From NCBI RefSeq assembly GCF_028649435.1, contig NZ_JAQSIN010000001.1: a DNA stretch of 64,000 nucleotides; one strand, given 5' to 3'. The notes under the pieces were generated by a model that was not told the DNA's origin, made no database searches, and saw nothing but the letters and a program-made list of their open reading frames with translations. Made by a program: the position numbers and the translations under genes. Positions 56,402-64,000 of the stretch are shown one piece after another; position 1 is the stretch's first letter; every line of letters starts with the position of its first letter. Origin of the DNA: Curvibacter microcysteis. GTDB lineage: Bacteria; Pseudomonadota; Gammaproteobacteria; Burkholderiales; Burkholderiaceae_C.

Positions 56402-57795
56402 GGGGTGGGCACTTTCACATCGGCGCGCGCCAGGTAGCGGCTGAAATCCTGGCCCAGGCCGCAGCTTTGCAGCAGCCGGGCCAGGGCTTGCACGTAGTCG
56501 TTGGCCGCTTGGGCCTGTTCGGTTTCTGCCTGGGTCAGGCGGGTTTGGGCGTCCATCAGGTCCAGCGTCGTGCTGGTGCCTTGCTGCAGTCCGGCCTGGC
56601 GCAGGCGCAACACCTCGCGCCCGAGTTCCAAGCTGGGCTGGCTGGCCAGGTAGTGGCGGCGCGCTTGTTCCACCGCGCGCCAGTTCTGTTCGACCAGCAA
56701 GGCAATGTCGCTGCGCGCCTGGGCGTCGCTGTGCTCGGCCTGCTCGATTTGCTTGAGCGAGGCGGCGGCCAGGGTGTTGCGGTCCACCGCGTCGTACAGG
56801 GTCCAGCGCAGGCCCACGCCCGCGACCCAATCGGCGTTGCCACTGCGCAGTTCCCGCGAGCCAAAGGCGAAGACCTGGGGCTTGCGCAAGGCCTCTTCGC
56901 CTTGGTGCAGTTGCTCGGCCTGGGCCTTCTTGGCCGCGACTTTGTTCAAGCCCGGGTGCAGGCGCAGGGCGGCCTCTTGGAAGTGGCTCAGTGGCTCCAA
57001 CGGCTGAGTCAACACAAACAATGCGGTGCTCGGGCTCACCTGGCCCTCAGCGCGCACGGTTCGGGCCAGGGCGGTGGCGGCCAGTTCGGCGTCGTCCTGG
57101 GCCTTGAGGGCTTGGCGCCGTGCGTCTTCCAGGGCCACGCTGGCTTGCAGACGCTCGACACGGGAGATCACGCCGGCGGCCATCATGCGCCCGGCGGCCT
57201 GGTCGTGCTGCTCCAGGGTGCGCTGGGCTTGCTGGCGCAGCCAAGCCGCACGCAGCGCGAGCTGGGCACCGAAGTAGCGCTGCACCAGTTGGGTGGCGAC
57301 GTCCTGCTGGGCCTTGTCGGCATCGGCCTGGGCCTCCTGGGCCTGGGCCCCGATCAGGCCTCTTGTGGCGTCGCCCAAACCGCCCATGTAGAGCGGCCAC
57401 AGGGCCGACACCGATGCCGTGGTGCCCGTGGCGTGGCGCTGAAAAGCGTAGCTGGACGGCAACTGAAGGGCGGTGCTGGGAATGCGCAAGGCCGACAGGG
57501 CCCCGGACAAGCCTTGGGCCAGCTGGCCCAATTGCTGGTTGATGTGGCCCAGGTCCAGGTTGAGGTTCGCGTTGTAGGCGTAGGCGCTGCTGTTGAAGCT
57601 GACCACCGGTCCGCCCAGGCCTTCCAGGCCTTCGCGCTGCAGGCGTTTGCTGTCCAGGCCGGCGCGCGCGGCCGCCAGGCTGTCGGATCGGCTTTGCAGT
57701 TGCTGCCAGGCTTGTTCGTAGCTCAGTGACTCCGCTTGGGCCGCAAGAGGGCTGCAGGCCGCGCAGCCAGCCAGCAGCAAAAGAAGAGGTTTCAT
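56398..57795 (-). CDS. TolC-family outer-membrane efflux protein
   Basis: 465 residues from MKPLLLLLAGCAACSPL, with a signal peptide or lipobox near AGCAAC. Two repeated TolC-type halves are rich in Ala/Gln/Leu helices: LSYEQAWQQLQSRSDSLAAAR in the first, and a matching QEAALRLHPGLNKVAAKKAQA stretch opening the second. It forms the outer-membrane exit duct. It is the first gene of the minus-strand order TolC, HlyD, ABC-2, ABC-2, all tightly coupled, which argues that they form one machine. Confidence 0.9.
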   Translation of the reverse strand: MKPLLLLLAGCAACSPLAAQAESLSYEQAWQQLQSRSDSLAAARAGLDSKRLQREGLEGLGGPVVSFNSSAYAYNANLNLDLGHINQQLGQLAQGLSGALSALRIPSTALQLPSSYAFQRHATGTTASVSALWPLYMGGLGDATRGLIGAQAQEAQADADKAQQDVATQLVQRYFGAQLALRAAWLRQQAQRTLEQHDQAAGRMMAAGVISRVERLQASVALEDARRQALKAQDDAELAATALARTVRAEGQVSPSTALFVLTQPLEPLSHFQEAALRLHPGLNKVAAKKAQAEQLHQGEEALRKPQVFAFGSRELRSGNADWVAGVGLRWTLYDAVDRNTLAAASLKQIEQAEHSDAQARSDIALLVEQNWRAVEQARRHYLASQPSLELGREVLRLRQAGLQQGTSTTLDLMDAQTRLTQAETEQAQAANDYVQALARLLQSCGLGQDFSRYLARADVKVPTP

Positions 57796-58051
57796 GGGCA
57801 GCACGTTTGGGTCGGCAACGGGATGGGGCTGAATGTAACGTCTTTTTACATTCAAACCCCGGTGCGCAAGCTGTGTCTCGGTGGCTGGGATTCACTGCGC
57901 TGCCGTGTATGGCCGGTGCATCTGTGCGGCTGCTGGCCAAATACCTGCGCTGCACCGCAGTGAGCAAGGCTCACGAAAGTAAAATCTGTCTTAATCCGGC
58001 TGGCTACTGGCCTGATCCTTTCGATAAACCTTAACCAAAATCAGATTCAAC

Positions 58052-58585
58052 ATGGCTCTCGACAAAGTCACTGCTGGCAAGAATGCCCCCGACGCCTTCA
58101 ACGTGGTCATCGAAATTCCGATGAACGCCGACCCGATCAAGTACGAGGTGGACAAGGAATCCGGCGCCATTTTTGTGGACCGTTTCATGGGCACGGCCAT
58201 GCACTACCCCACCAACTACGGCTATGTGCCGCAGACCATCAGCGGTGATGGCGACCCGGTGGACGTGCTGGTGATCACCCCCTTCCCGCTGATCCCTGGC
58301 GTGGTGGTGACTTGCCGCCCCATCGGCATTCTGAAGATGGAAGATGAAGGCGGCGTGGACGGCAAGGTGCTGGCGGTGCCCACCGACAAGATCCTGCCGA
58401 TCTACACCCACTGGCAAAAGCCGGAAGACATCAACCCCCTGCGTCTGAAGCAGATCGCTCACTTCTTTGAGCACTACAAGGACCTGGAACCGGGCAAGTG
58501 GGTCAAGGTCTTGGGCTGGGAAGGCGTCGACGCCGCCAAGCAAGAAATCCTGGACGGCATTGCCAACTACAACAAGGCGGCTTGA
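58052..58585 (+). CDS. ppa: Inorganic pyrophosphatase
   Basis: 177 residues, the normal family-I length. Active-site features are visible: IPMNADPIKYEVDKESG, FMGTAMHYPTNYGYVPQT, and the signature DGDPVDVLV with its metal-binding Asp residues. It hydrolyses pyrophosphate in the cytoplasm and drives biosynthesis forward. It is monocistronic, with a terminator just after it. The start has an AACCAAAATC leader and no strong ribosome site. Confidence 0.97.
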   Translation: MALDKVTAGKNAPDAFNVVIEIPMNADPIKYEVDKESGAIFVDRFMGTAMHYPTNYGYVPQTISGDGDPVDVLVITPFPLIPGVVVTCRPIGILKMEDEGGVDGKVLAVPTDKILPIYTHWQKPEDINPLRLKQIAHFFEHYKDLEPGKWVKVLGWEGVDAAKQEILDGIANYNKAA

Positions 58586-58633
58586 ATGGCTGGCTGAGGC
58601 GCTGCGGGCCGCTCAGGCCCGGGCGCCCCGCAC

Positions 58634-58670
58634 AAAAGGCTCCACGCGAACGGCGTTGGGGCCTTTTTTT
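58634..58670 (+). terminator. Rho-independent terminator of ppa
   Basis: AAAAGGC pairs with GCCTTTT around an imperfect inner stem; seven T in total follow. It lies 49 bases after the stop codon. Confidence 0.75.
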
Positions 58671-58804
58671 CGTCTGGCCCTGCATGGCCGGTTTGGCGTC
58701 AGCGCTGGTCAGGCTGGCGTCAATGGACGGGCGCAGACTGCTGCGCTGGTTGGTTAGCGAACCAATTCTTTTGAAGCAGTTTTTTGCTTTTAAACTCGTC
58801 ATTT

Positions 58805-58835
58805 GAATTGTTAAGGTTTGTTTCAGTGACAATTC
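58805..58835. promoter_or_regulatory. AT-rich inverted repeat upstream of the chemoreceptor gene
   Basis: GAATTGT, 17 bases, ACAATTC. It is about 110 bases upstream of the start, in the only AT-rich patch of the region. It could be an operator or part of the promoter. Confidence 0.3.
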
Positions 58836-58946
58836 AATCAACTTAGAGGCCCGAGGGGGCGGCAGGTTTGACAGAGGTGCGAAGACACCCTGGGGAGGCT
58901 GACTTGACGCTGGTCGATTTCAAAATGCATGACCTGTGGGGGTTTT

Positions 58947-60728
58947 ATGTCTTTCCGTGATTTGCGCATCGGCTACAAGCTGGGCTTTTCCTTTCTTTTG
59001 CTGGTGCTGGCCACCGTGCTGATCGGGGGGGTGGCCTTGGTCCAACTGTCCCGCATCAACGCCAATACCCAGGACATTGCGACCAATTGGCTCCCCAGCG
59101 TCAAAGTGCTGGGGGATATGCGCATCTCCTTGAACCGTTTGCGGCGCTCCGAAGGGCGCATGGCGTCGGCCGCATCGCCCCTTGACCTGGAAACTCAGAC
59201 CAAGGCGGCGGCGGACACCAAAGCCTTGTTTCTGAAGCAAGAGGGCGTCTATGCACCCATGGTCACTGCCGGCCGTGAAACTGAGTTGTTCAACCAATAC
59301 AAGTCACAGCGCGATGCGTTTTTCGCGAGCCAGACGCGGCTTTTGAACTTTGCCAATTCCGGCAACATGGCGGCGACCCTGCAGTACTACGAAGGCGAGT
59401 CCGAAGCGTCATTCCTGAGTTTGGTGGACGCCATCGAGAAGCTGGCCCAGCTCAATGAAGAGGGGGCCAAAGAGGCCAGCGTCAGTGCCGAAGCGTCATT
59501 CACCAGTTCACGGACCTTGTTGATCGCTGTGCTGGTGTTTGTGGTGATCACGGCCTCTTTGCTGGGCTGGATCATCACCAACATGATCAAAGCACCGCTG
59601 GCCGAAGCGGTGCGGGTGGCGCGCGACATCGCGGCCGGCAACCTCTCGCAGGCCGTGCCAGTGCAAGGACGCGATGAAGTGGGCGAGTTGCTGCAAGCCC
59701 TGGAGGACATGCGCAGCAGTTTGGCCGAGGTGGTCTCGGGCGTGCGGCGCAGCGCCGACGGGGTGGCCACGGCCAGCCATGAAATCGCCCAAGGCAACAA
59801 CGACCTGTCCGCCCGCACCGAGCAGCAGGCATCTGCGCTCGAAGAGACCGCCGCATCGATGGAAGAGCTGGGCTCCACCGTCAAGCAAAACGCGGACAAC
59901 GCGCGCTCCGCCAACCAGCTGGCGTTGAACGCCTCCAACGTCGCCACCCAGGGCGGCGAAGTGGTGGCCGAGGTGGTCAGCACCATGAAGGGCATCAACG
60001 ACAGCTCGCGCAAGATCGCCGACATCATCGGCGTGATCGATGGCATCGCCTTCCAGACCAACATCCTGGCCCTGAATGCAGCCGTGGAAGCCGCCCGCGC
60101 CGGCGAACAAGGCCGGGGTTTCGCGGTGGTGGCCAGCGAGGTGCGCAGCCTGGCTGGGCGCAGCGCCGAAGCAGCGCGGGAGATCAAGACCCTGATCGGT
60201 GCCAGCGTGGAGCGGGTCGAACAAGGCACCGCCCTGGTGGACCGGGCGGGGACCACCATGACCGAGGTGGTGAGCGCCATCCGGCGCGTGACCGACATCA
60301 TGGGCGAGATCAGCGCGGCCAGTTCCGAGCAAAGCGCGGGTGTGTCGCAAGTGGGCGAGGCGGTCACGCAGATGGACCAGGCCACACAGCAAAACGCGGC
60401 CTTGGTGGAGCAGTCGGCGGCCGCGGCCGGTGCACTGACCACCCAAGCCCAGGACCTGGTGCGCGCGGTGGCGGTGTTCCGCCTGGCGAGCGACGCCGTG
60501 GCCAGCGCCTCGGCGTCGCGCCTCGTGGCGGCTCCTGTGCACCGCAGCTCGCCTGCCGTGGCGGCGCCTTCGGCTCGTCACGCTGCGGCCGTCGCCCATG
60601 CCAAGACGGCGTCCAGCCCCACCCAGGCGCCCAGTCTGAGTGCGCCCAAGGCCCAGGCGCCGGCACCTTCTGCGTCAGTGGCCAGCAAGGCCTCGGGCGG
60701 GAGTGAAGGTGATTGGGAAAGCTTCTAA
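58947..60728 (+). CDS. Methyl-accepting chemotaxis protein with C-terminal CheR-tether-like pentapeptide
   Basis: 593 residues from MSFRDLRIGYKLGFSFLLLV. It has two membrane helices (about 10-32 and 190-212) around a four-helix-bundle periplasmic sensor. A HAMP domain (about 213-265) and the signalling hairpin follow, with tip GIAFQTNILALNAAVEAARAGE. A Pro/Ala/Ser linker of about 80 residues then ends in DWESF, very like the E. coli NWETF that tethers CheR and CheB. It is thus a Tsr/Tar-type receptor. The ligand is unknown. It is convergent with the acetyltransferase gene, separated by a hairpin. Confidence 0.95.
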   Translation: MSFRDLRIGYKLGFSFLLLVLATVLIGGVALVQLSRINANTQDIATNWLPSVKVLGDMRISLNRLRRSEGRMASAASPLDLETQTKAAADTKALFLKQEGVYAPMVTAGRETELFNQYKSQRDAFFASQTRLLNFANSGNMAATLQYYEGESEASFLSLVDAIEKLAQLNEEGAKEASVSAEASFTSSRTLLIAVLVFVVITASLLGWIITNMIKAPLAEAVRVARDIAAGNLSQAVPVQGRDEVGELLQALEDMRSSLAEVVSGVRRSADGVATASHEIAQGNNDLSARTEQQASALEETAASMEELGSTVKQNADNARSANQLALNASNVATQGGEVVAEVVSTMKGINDSSRKIADIIGVIDGIAFQTNILALNAAVEAARAGEQGRGFAVVASEVRSLAGRSAEAAREIKTLIGASVERVEQGTALVDRAGTTMTEVVSAIRRVTDIMGEISAASSEQSAGVSQVGEAVTQMDQATQQNAALVEQSAAAAGALTTQAQDLVRAVAVFRLASDAVASASASRLVAAPVHRSSPAVAAPSARHAAAVAHAKTASSPTQAPSLSAPKAQAPAPSASVASKASGGSEGDWESF

Positions 60729-60786
60729 GTGGCAGCGCCTGTGAGATGGCCTGGCTTGGCACCTCGGGGTGCCAGCAGGGTTGTCT

Positions 60787-60812
60787 CCATCAACCCGGTG
60801 GCGGGTTGATGG
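60787..60812. terminator. Bidirectional hairpin between convergent genes
   Basis: CCATCAACCC pairs perfectly with GGGTTGATGG around GGTGGC, between the chemoreceptor and acetyltransferase stops. There is no T run. Confidence 0.6.
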
Positions 60813-60821
60813 GGGCTTGGC

Positions 60822-61994
60822 TCAGCCGGCCTTGAAGGGGCTGTGCGCGCGCAAGTCCTCCAGGTAATTCTGGATGCCTTCACCTTCACGCTCTAGAAAG
60901 CGTTGCACGGCGTCGGCAAAGGCCGGGTGCGCCAGCCAGTGGGCGCTGTGGGTGTTGACCGGCATCAGGGCCCGGGCCATTTTGTGTTCGCCTTGGGCAC
61001 CACCCTCAAAGCGGTCGTAGCCCTGGGCAATGCACCAGGCCAGCGGCTGGTAGTAGCAAGCTTCGAAGTGCAGGCAGTCCACGCGCTCCAGGGCCCCCCA
61101 GTAGCGGCCATAGGCGGTGCGAACCAGGCGGCCTTGGGCGTCGGAGGCAGTTTGCAGGGCAATCAGACTGCTGGCCATGGCCTGGCCATCGCGCTCGGCG
61201 ATGAACAAAAGCCAGGACTCGCTTTGGTGCAGCGCCTGGGCGGCAAAGAAGGCGCGGCTCAGGTAGGGCGGGTTGCCATGTTCCAGGTAGGTGCGCTCGT
61301 AGCAGCGGTAGAAAAAGTCCCAGTCGGCCTCTGAGATGTCCGACCCTTGCGCCCAGCGAAAGCGCACGCCGGCTTGCTCGACCTTGCGCCGCTCTTGGCG
61401 GATTTTCTTGCGCTTTTCCTGGTTGAGTTGCGATAGAAAATCGTCGAAGTCGCGGTAGGCCTGGTTATCCCAGTGGAACTGCACAGTGTGGCGCTGCATC
61501 AGGCCCAAGGCAGCGCAGGCCTGCAAATCGTCCTGGCTGCCGAACAGCAGGTGCAGGGAGGACAGCTGCAGTTTCTCGCAATGGGTCAGCACCGCGCCCA
61601 GCAGGGCCTCGCGCGCTGCGGCGTCCACCGCCAGCAGGCGTGCGCCCGGCACAGGGGTGAAAGGCACCGCCAGCACCGCTTTGGGGTAGTAGTTCAGACC
61701 ATGTTGCTGGTAAGCCTGGGCCCAGGCCCAGTCGAAAACGTACTCGCCATAGGAGTGGTTTTTGACATAAAGCACGCAGGCGGCCTGCAGGGCGTCGCCG
61801 TGCCACAGGCTGATCACCTGGGGCAGCCAACCGGTGGCGGGGACGGCGCTGCCACTGTCCTCCAAGGCCATCAGGTAGGCATGGCGCAGAAAAGGTGTGG
61901 GCTGGGCTTGCTGGGCCAACAAACCATCCCAAAGGGACTCCGGCAGCGCTGCCAGCGAGTCCTGCACCCGGATGAGATAATCGTTCGAACTCAT
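60822..61994 (-). CDS. FemAB-like/GNAT acyltransferase (DUF482 family)
   Basis: 390 residues from MSSNDYLIRVQDSLAALPES. Family features are FLRHAYLMALEDSGSAVPATGW near the start, YGEYVFDWAWAQAYQQHGL, FDDFLSQLNQEKRKKIRQERR in the middle, and FEGGAQGEHKMARAL near the end. DUF482 (peptidogalycan/FemAB-like) proteins carry double GNAT folds; the substrate is unknown. It is divergent from nadE with a 93-base gap, a common pairing in betaproteobacteria. Confidence 0.88.
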   Translation of the reverse strand: MSSNDYLIRVQDSLAALPESLWDGLLAQQAQPTPFLRHAYLMALEDSGSAVPATGWLPQVISLWHGDALQAACVLYVKNHSYGEYVFDWAWAQAYQQHGLNYYPKAVLAVPFTPVPGARLLAVDAAAREALLGAVLTHCEKLQLSSLHLLFGSQDDLQACAALGLMQRHTVQFHWDNQAYRDFDDFLSQLNQEKRKKIRQERRKVEQAGVRFRWAQGSDISEADWDFFYRCYERTYLEHGNPPYLSRAFFAAQALHQSESWLLFIAERDGQAMASSLIALQTASDAQGRLVRTAYGRYWGALERVDCLHFEACYYQPLAWCIAQGYDRFEGGAQGEHKMARALMPVNTHSAHWLAHPAFADAVQRFLEREGEGIQNYLEDLRAHSPFKAG

Positions 61995-62087
61995 GGGCCG
62001 GGCCTGTTCGTCCTGCTGCCCCAAGGGCTCAGGCCTGGGGTGCAGCCCTGGTGTATTGACCCTGCCTTCACCGCAATTTCTGTTCTC

Positions 62088-63761
62088 ATGACTCTCCAAA
62101 TCTGCGTCGTTCAGCTCAATTTTGTCGTGGGCGACATGCCCGGCAATGCCCGCAAGATCATCGATGCAGCGCAAACCGCCTACGCCCAAGGCGCGCGGCT
62201 GGTGTTGACGCCCGAGTTGTCCATTTGCGGCTACGCCGCGGAAGATCTGTATTTGCGCCCGGCATTCATGGCCGCTTGCGATGATGCCGTGAAACAGGTG
62301 GCGCAGGCGCTGGCGGGGTTAAAGGGGCTGTGCGTCGTGGTGGGGCATCCCTTGGGGGACCATGAGCGTGCGCGCTCGGTGTCGATCTCGCGCCGCTTCA
62401 ATGCGGCCAGCGTGCTCCGCGAGGGCGAAGTGCTGGCCACCTACCGCAAGCGCGAGCTGCCCAACTACCAAGTGTTCGATGAACGCCGCTACTTCACGCC
62501 GGGCGATCAGCCTTGCGTGTTCGAGGTGGAGGGTGTGCGCGTGGGGCTGCTGATTTGCGAAGACGCCTGGTTTGATGCGCCCGCCCGCACCAGTCGTGAG
62601 GCAGGAGCCGAGTTGCTGGCGGTGATCAATGCGTCGCCGTTCCACATTGGCAAGTCGGCGGAGCGTTTGCAGCGCATGGCCACATGCGCTCGCAACGTCG
62701 ATTTGCCCCTGATCTACGCCCATTTGGTGGGTGGGCAGGATGAGGTGGTGTTTGATGGCGCCTCCTTTGCGTTGCAGGCCAATGGCGTGCTGGCCGCGCA
62801 GGCGCCCAGCTTCCGTGAAGCCTTGTCGACCCTGCAGCTTCAGCGCCAGCCACAGGGGCTGGTGTTTGATGCCCAGACGGGCGCCAGCCTTGAGGCGCCG
62901 TCCCCCCAGGCAGAACTGTGGGACGCGCTGGTCACCGGGGTGCGCGACTATGTGGGCAAGAATGGTTTCCCGGGCGTGCTGCTGGGTTTGTCGGGGGGCA
63001 TTGATTCCGCCTTGGTGCTGGCGATCGCCGTGGACGCCCTGGGCGCCGCCAAGGTGCGCACGGTGATGATGCCATCGCCCTACACGGCCGACATCTCTTG
63101 GATTGATGCGCGCGACATGGCGCAACGCCTGGGGGTGCGCTATGACGAGATCTCCATCGTGCCGGAGTTCGAGGCTTTCAAGGCCTCGCTGGCGGGCGAC
63201 TTTGTCGGCCTGGCCGAGGACACGACCGAAGAAAACATCCAGGCCCGCATCCGGGGCACGTTGCTGATGGCCTTGTCGAACAAGTTCGGCTCCATCGTGC
63301 TCACCACCGGTAACAAAAGCGAGATGGCCACGGGCTATTGCACCTTGTACGGCGACATGGCCGGCGGGTTTGCCGTCATCAAGGACGTGGCCAAGACCGT
63401 GGTGTTCGACTTGGCCCGCTGGCGCAATGCCCACGACCCTTATGGGACGGGTGAGCAGCCCATTCCAGAGCGCATCATCACGCGACCGCCCAGTGCCGAG
63501 TTGCGTCCCGACCAAAAAGACCAAGACAGTCTGCCGCCCTACGAGGTGCTGGACGCCATCATCGAGCGTTACATGGAGAACGATGAGTCCATCGAAACTT
63601 TGGTGGCCGATGGCTTCGAACGTGCCGATGTGGAGCGTGTGACCCGGCTGATCAAGATCAACGAGTACAAACGGCGCCAATCCCCGGTGGGGATTCGTGT
63701 GACCCACCGCAGTTTCGGCAAAGATTGGCGTTACCCTATCACCAGCCGATTCCGAGCTTGA
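62088..63761 (+). CDS. nadE: Glutamine-dependent NAD synthetase
   Basis: 557 residues. The N-terminal nitrilase-type glutaminase has the triad E (TPELSICGY), K (TYRKRELPNY) and C (GLLICEDAWF). The C-terminal ATP-pyrophosphatase has the P-loop LSGGIDSALVLAIAVDALG. It makes NAD from deamido-NAD in the cytoplasm with ammonia drawn from glutamine. It is followed after 49 bases by a P-II gene, and P-II proteins are reported to regulate this type of NadE in some Proteobacteria. Confidence 0.96.
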   Translation: MTLQICVVQLNFVVGDMPGNARKIIDAAQTAYAQGARLVLTPELSICGYAAEDLYLRPAFMAACDDAVKQVAQALAGLKGLCVVVGHPLGDHERARSVSISRRFNAASVLREGEVLATYRKRELPNYQVFDERRYFTPGDQPCVFEVEGVRVGLLICEDAWFDAPARTSREAGAELLAVINASPFHIGKSAERLQRMATCARNVDLPLIYAHLVGGQDEVVFDGASFALQANGVLAAQAPSFREALSTLQLQRQPQGLVFDAQTGASLEAPSPQAELWDALVTGVRDYVGKNGFPGVLLGLSGGIDSALVLAIAVDALGAAKVRTVMMPSPYTADISWIDARDMAQRLGVRYDEISIVPEFEAFKASLAGDFVGLAEDTTEENIQARIRGTLLMALSNKFGSIVLTTGNKSEMATGYCTLYGDMAGGFAVIKDVAKTVVFDLARWRNAHDPYGTGEQPIPERIITRPPSAELRPDQKDQDSLPPYEVLDAIIERYMENDESIETLVADGFERADVERVTRLIKINEYKRRQSPVGIRVTHRSFGKDWRYPITSRFRA

Positions 63762-63810
63762 GGGTTTTGCCTCAACCGAGTCCAGATTCACGAAAAGGAG
63801 CATTCAACCC

Positions 63811-64000
63811 ATGAAACAGATCACCGCCATCATCAAGCCGTTCAAGCTGGAAGAGGTTCGCGAAGCCTTGGCCGAATGCGGCGTGACCGGCCTGACCGTC
63901 ACCGAGGTCAAGGGTTTTGGCCGTCAAAAAGGCCACACTGAGCTGTACCGCGGTGCCGAGTACGTGGTGGACTTCTTGCCCAAGGTGAAGATCGAGGTCG
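63811..64000 (+). CDS. glnB: P-II nitrogen regulatory protein (partial)
   Basis: The first 63 codons of a P-II protein; the gene runs past the window end. It starts MKQITAIIKPFKLEEVREAL, with the T-loop Tyr in HTELYRGAEY (position 51, the uridylylation site). A strong AAGGAG site precedes the ATG. It senses 2-oxoglutarate and ATP/ADP and controls nitrogen enzymes by contact. GlnB and GlnK cannot be told apart with certainty from the N-terminal half. Confidence 0.93.
   Translation, partial: MKQITAIIKPFKLEEVREALAECGVTGLTVTEVKGFGRQKGHTELYRGAEYVVDFLPKVKIEV

Larger units (their letters stand above)
58586..58946. other. Intergenic region between ppa and the chemoreceptor gene
   Basis: No gene is seen in these 361 bases. 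It holds the ppa terminator (58634-58670), the AT-rich inverted repeat at 58805-58835 and the probable chemoreceptor promoter. Confidence 0.5.

Noticed and set aside
1..64000. CRISPR arrays, IS elements, prophage or integrase, rRNA operon
   Set aside because: No regularly spaced repeats, no transposase or integrase motifs, and no rRNA sequence were seen.

Overview
The window is GC-rich and almost fully coding. It looks like chromosomal DNA of a betaproteobacterium of the Comamonadaceae/Burkholderiales type. The reasons are the 16-strand-type porin, a nadE followed by a P-II gene, a Liv-type amino-acid ABC operon with a Tat-dependent binding protein, and the many small envelope-stress families (BON, DUF883, DUF3309, DUF2789, YihY). 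There is no IS element, CRISPR array, rRNA or prophage. There is one tRNA-Pro(TGG).

Layout. Positions 1-11 kb: the 3' end of an Ig-like repeat surface protein; a livKHMGF-type uptake operon (minus strand); a flavodoxin; tRNA-Pro; a porin; and a divergent PaiB-like / MocR-like pair. Positions 10.7-13.8 kb: a CLCA-like metalloprotease with a C-terminal sorting tail, followed by a CPBP glutamic intramembrane protease. Positions 13.8-42.4 kb: a long accessory/stress region holding a bacterioferritin, a cytochrome c, a chemoreceptor, a P-type ATPase, two Crp/Fnr regulators, BON and OmpA-like envelope proteins, a diguanylate cyclase, a six-gene exopolysaccharide cluster (GT2 synthase, beta-helix protein, periplasmic helical enzyme-like protein, WecB, YaiO-type porin, membrane protein), an oleate hydratase, a YihY membrane protein, a fatty-acid hydroxylase and several small proteins. 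Positions 42.4-51.2 kb: one giant cyclic beta-1,2-glucan synthase. Positions 51.3-64 kb: a response regulator, a Rap1a-like protein, an ABC-2/HlyD/TolC export operon without an ATPase gene, ppa, a second chemoreceptor, a FemAB-like acetyltransferase, nadE and the start of a P-II gene.

Main discovery. Thirteen promoters scattered between 14.9 and 42.2 kb, on both strands, share one architecture: GTG-N8-YAC (an imperfect palindrome, GTGCG-N4-CGYAC), usually followed directly by [AC]GAC, then 22 bases, then a CAnACT hexamer. The operator would be centred at -41.5, as in class II Crp/Fnr promoters, and the layout closely resembles the NtcA rule GTA-N8-TAC-N22-TAN3T. The two Crp/Fnr genes sit in the middle of the region and both carry the element in their own promoters. 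I infer a regulon, undescribed as far as I know, that ties iron storage, cytochrome c, BON/OmpA envelope proteins, exopolysaccharide, cyclic glucan, fatty-acid modification and small membrane proteins into one response.

Limits: all family names come from reading the translations, with no database search. Start codons were chosen from signal peptides, overlaps and ribosome-binding sites. Promoter calls are by eye.
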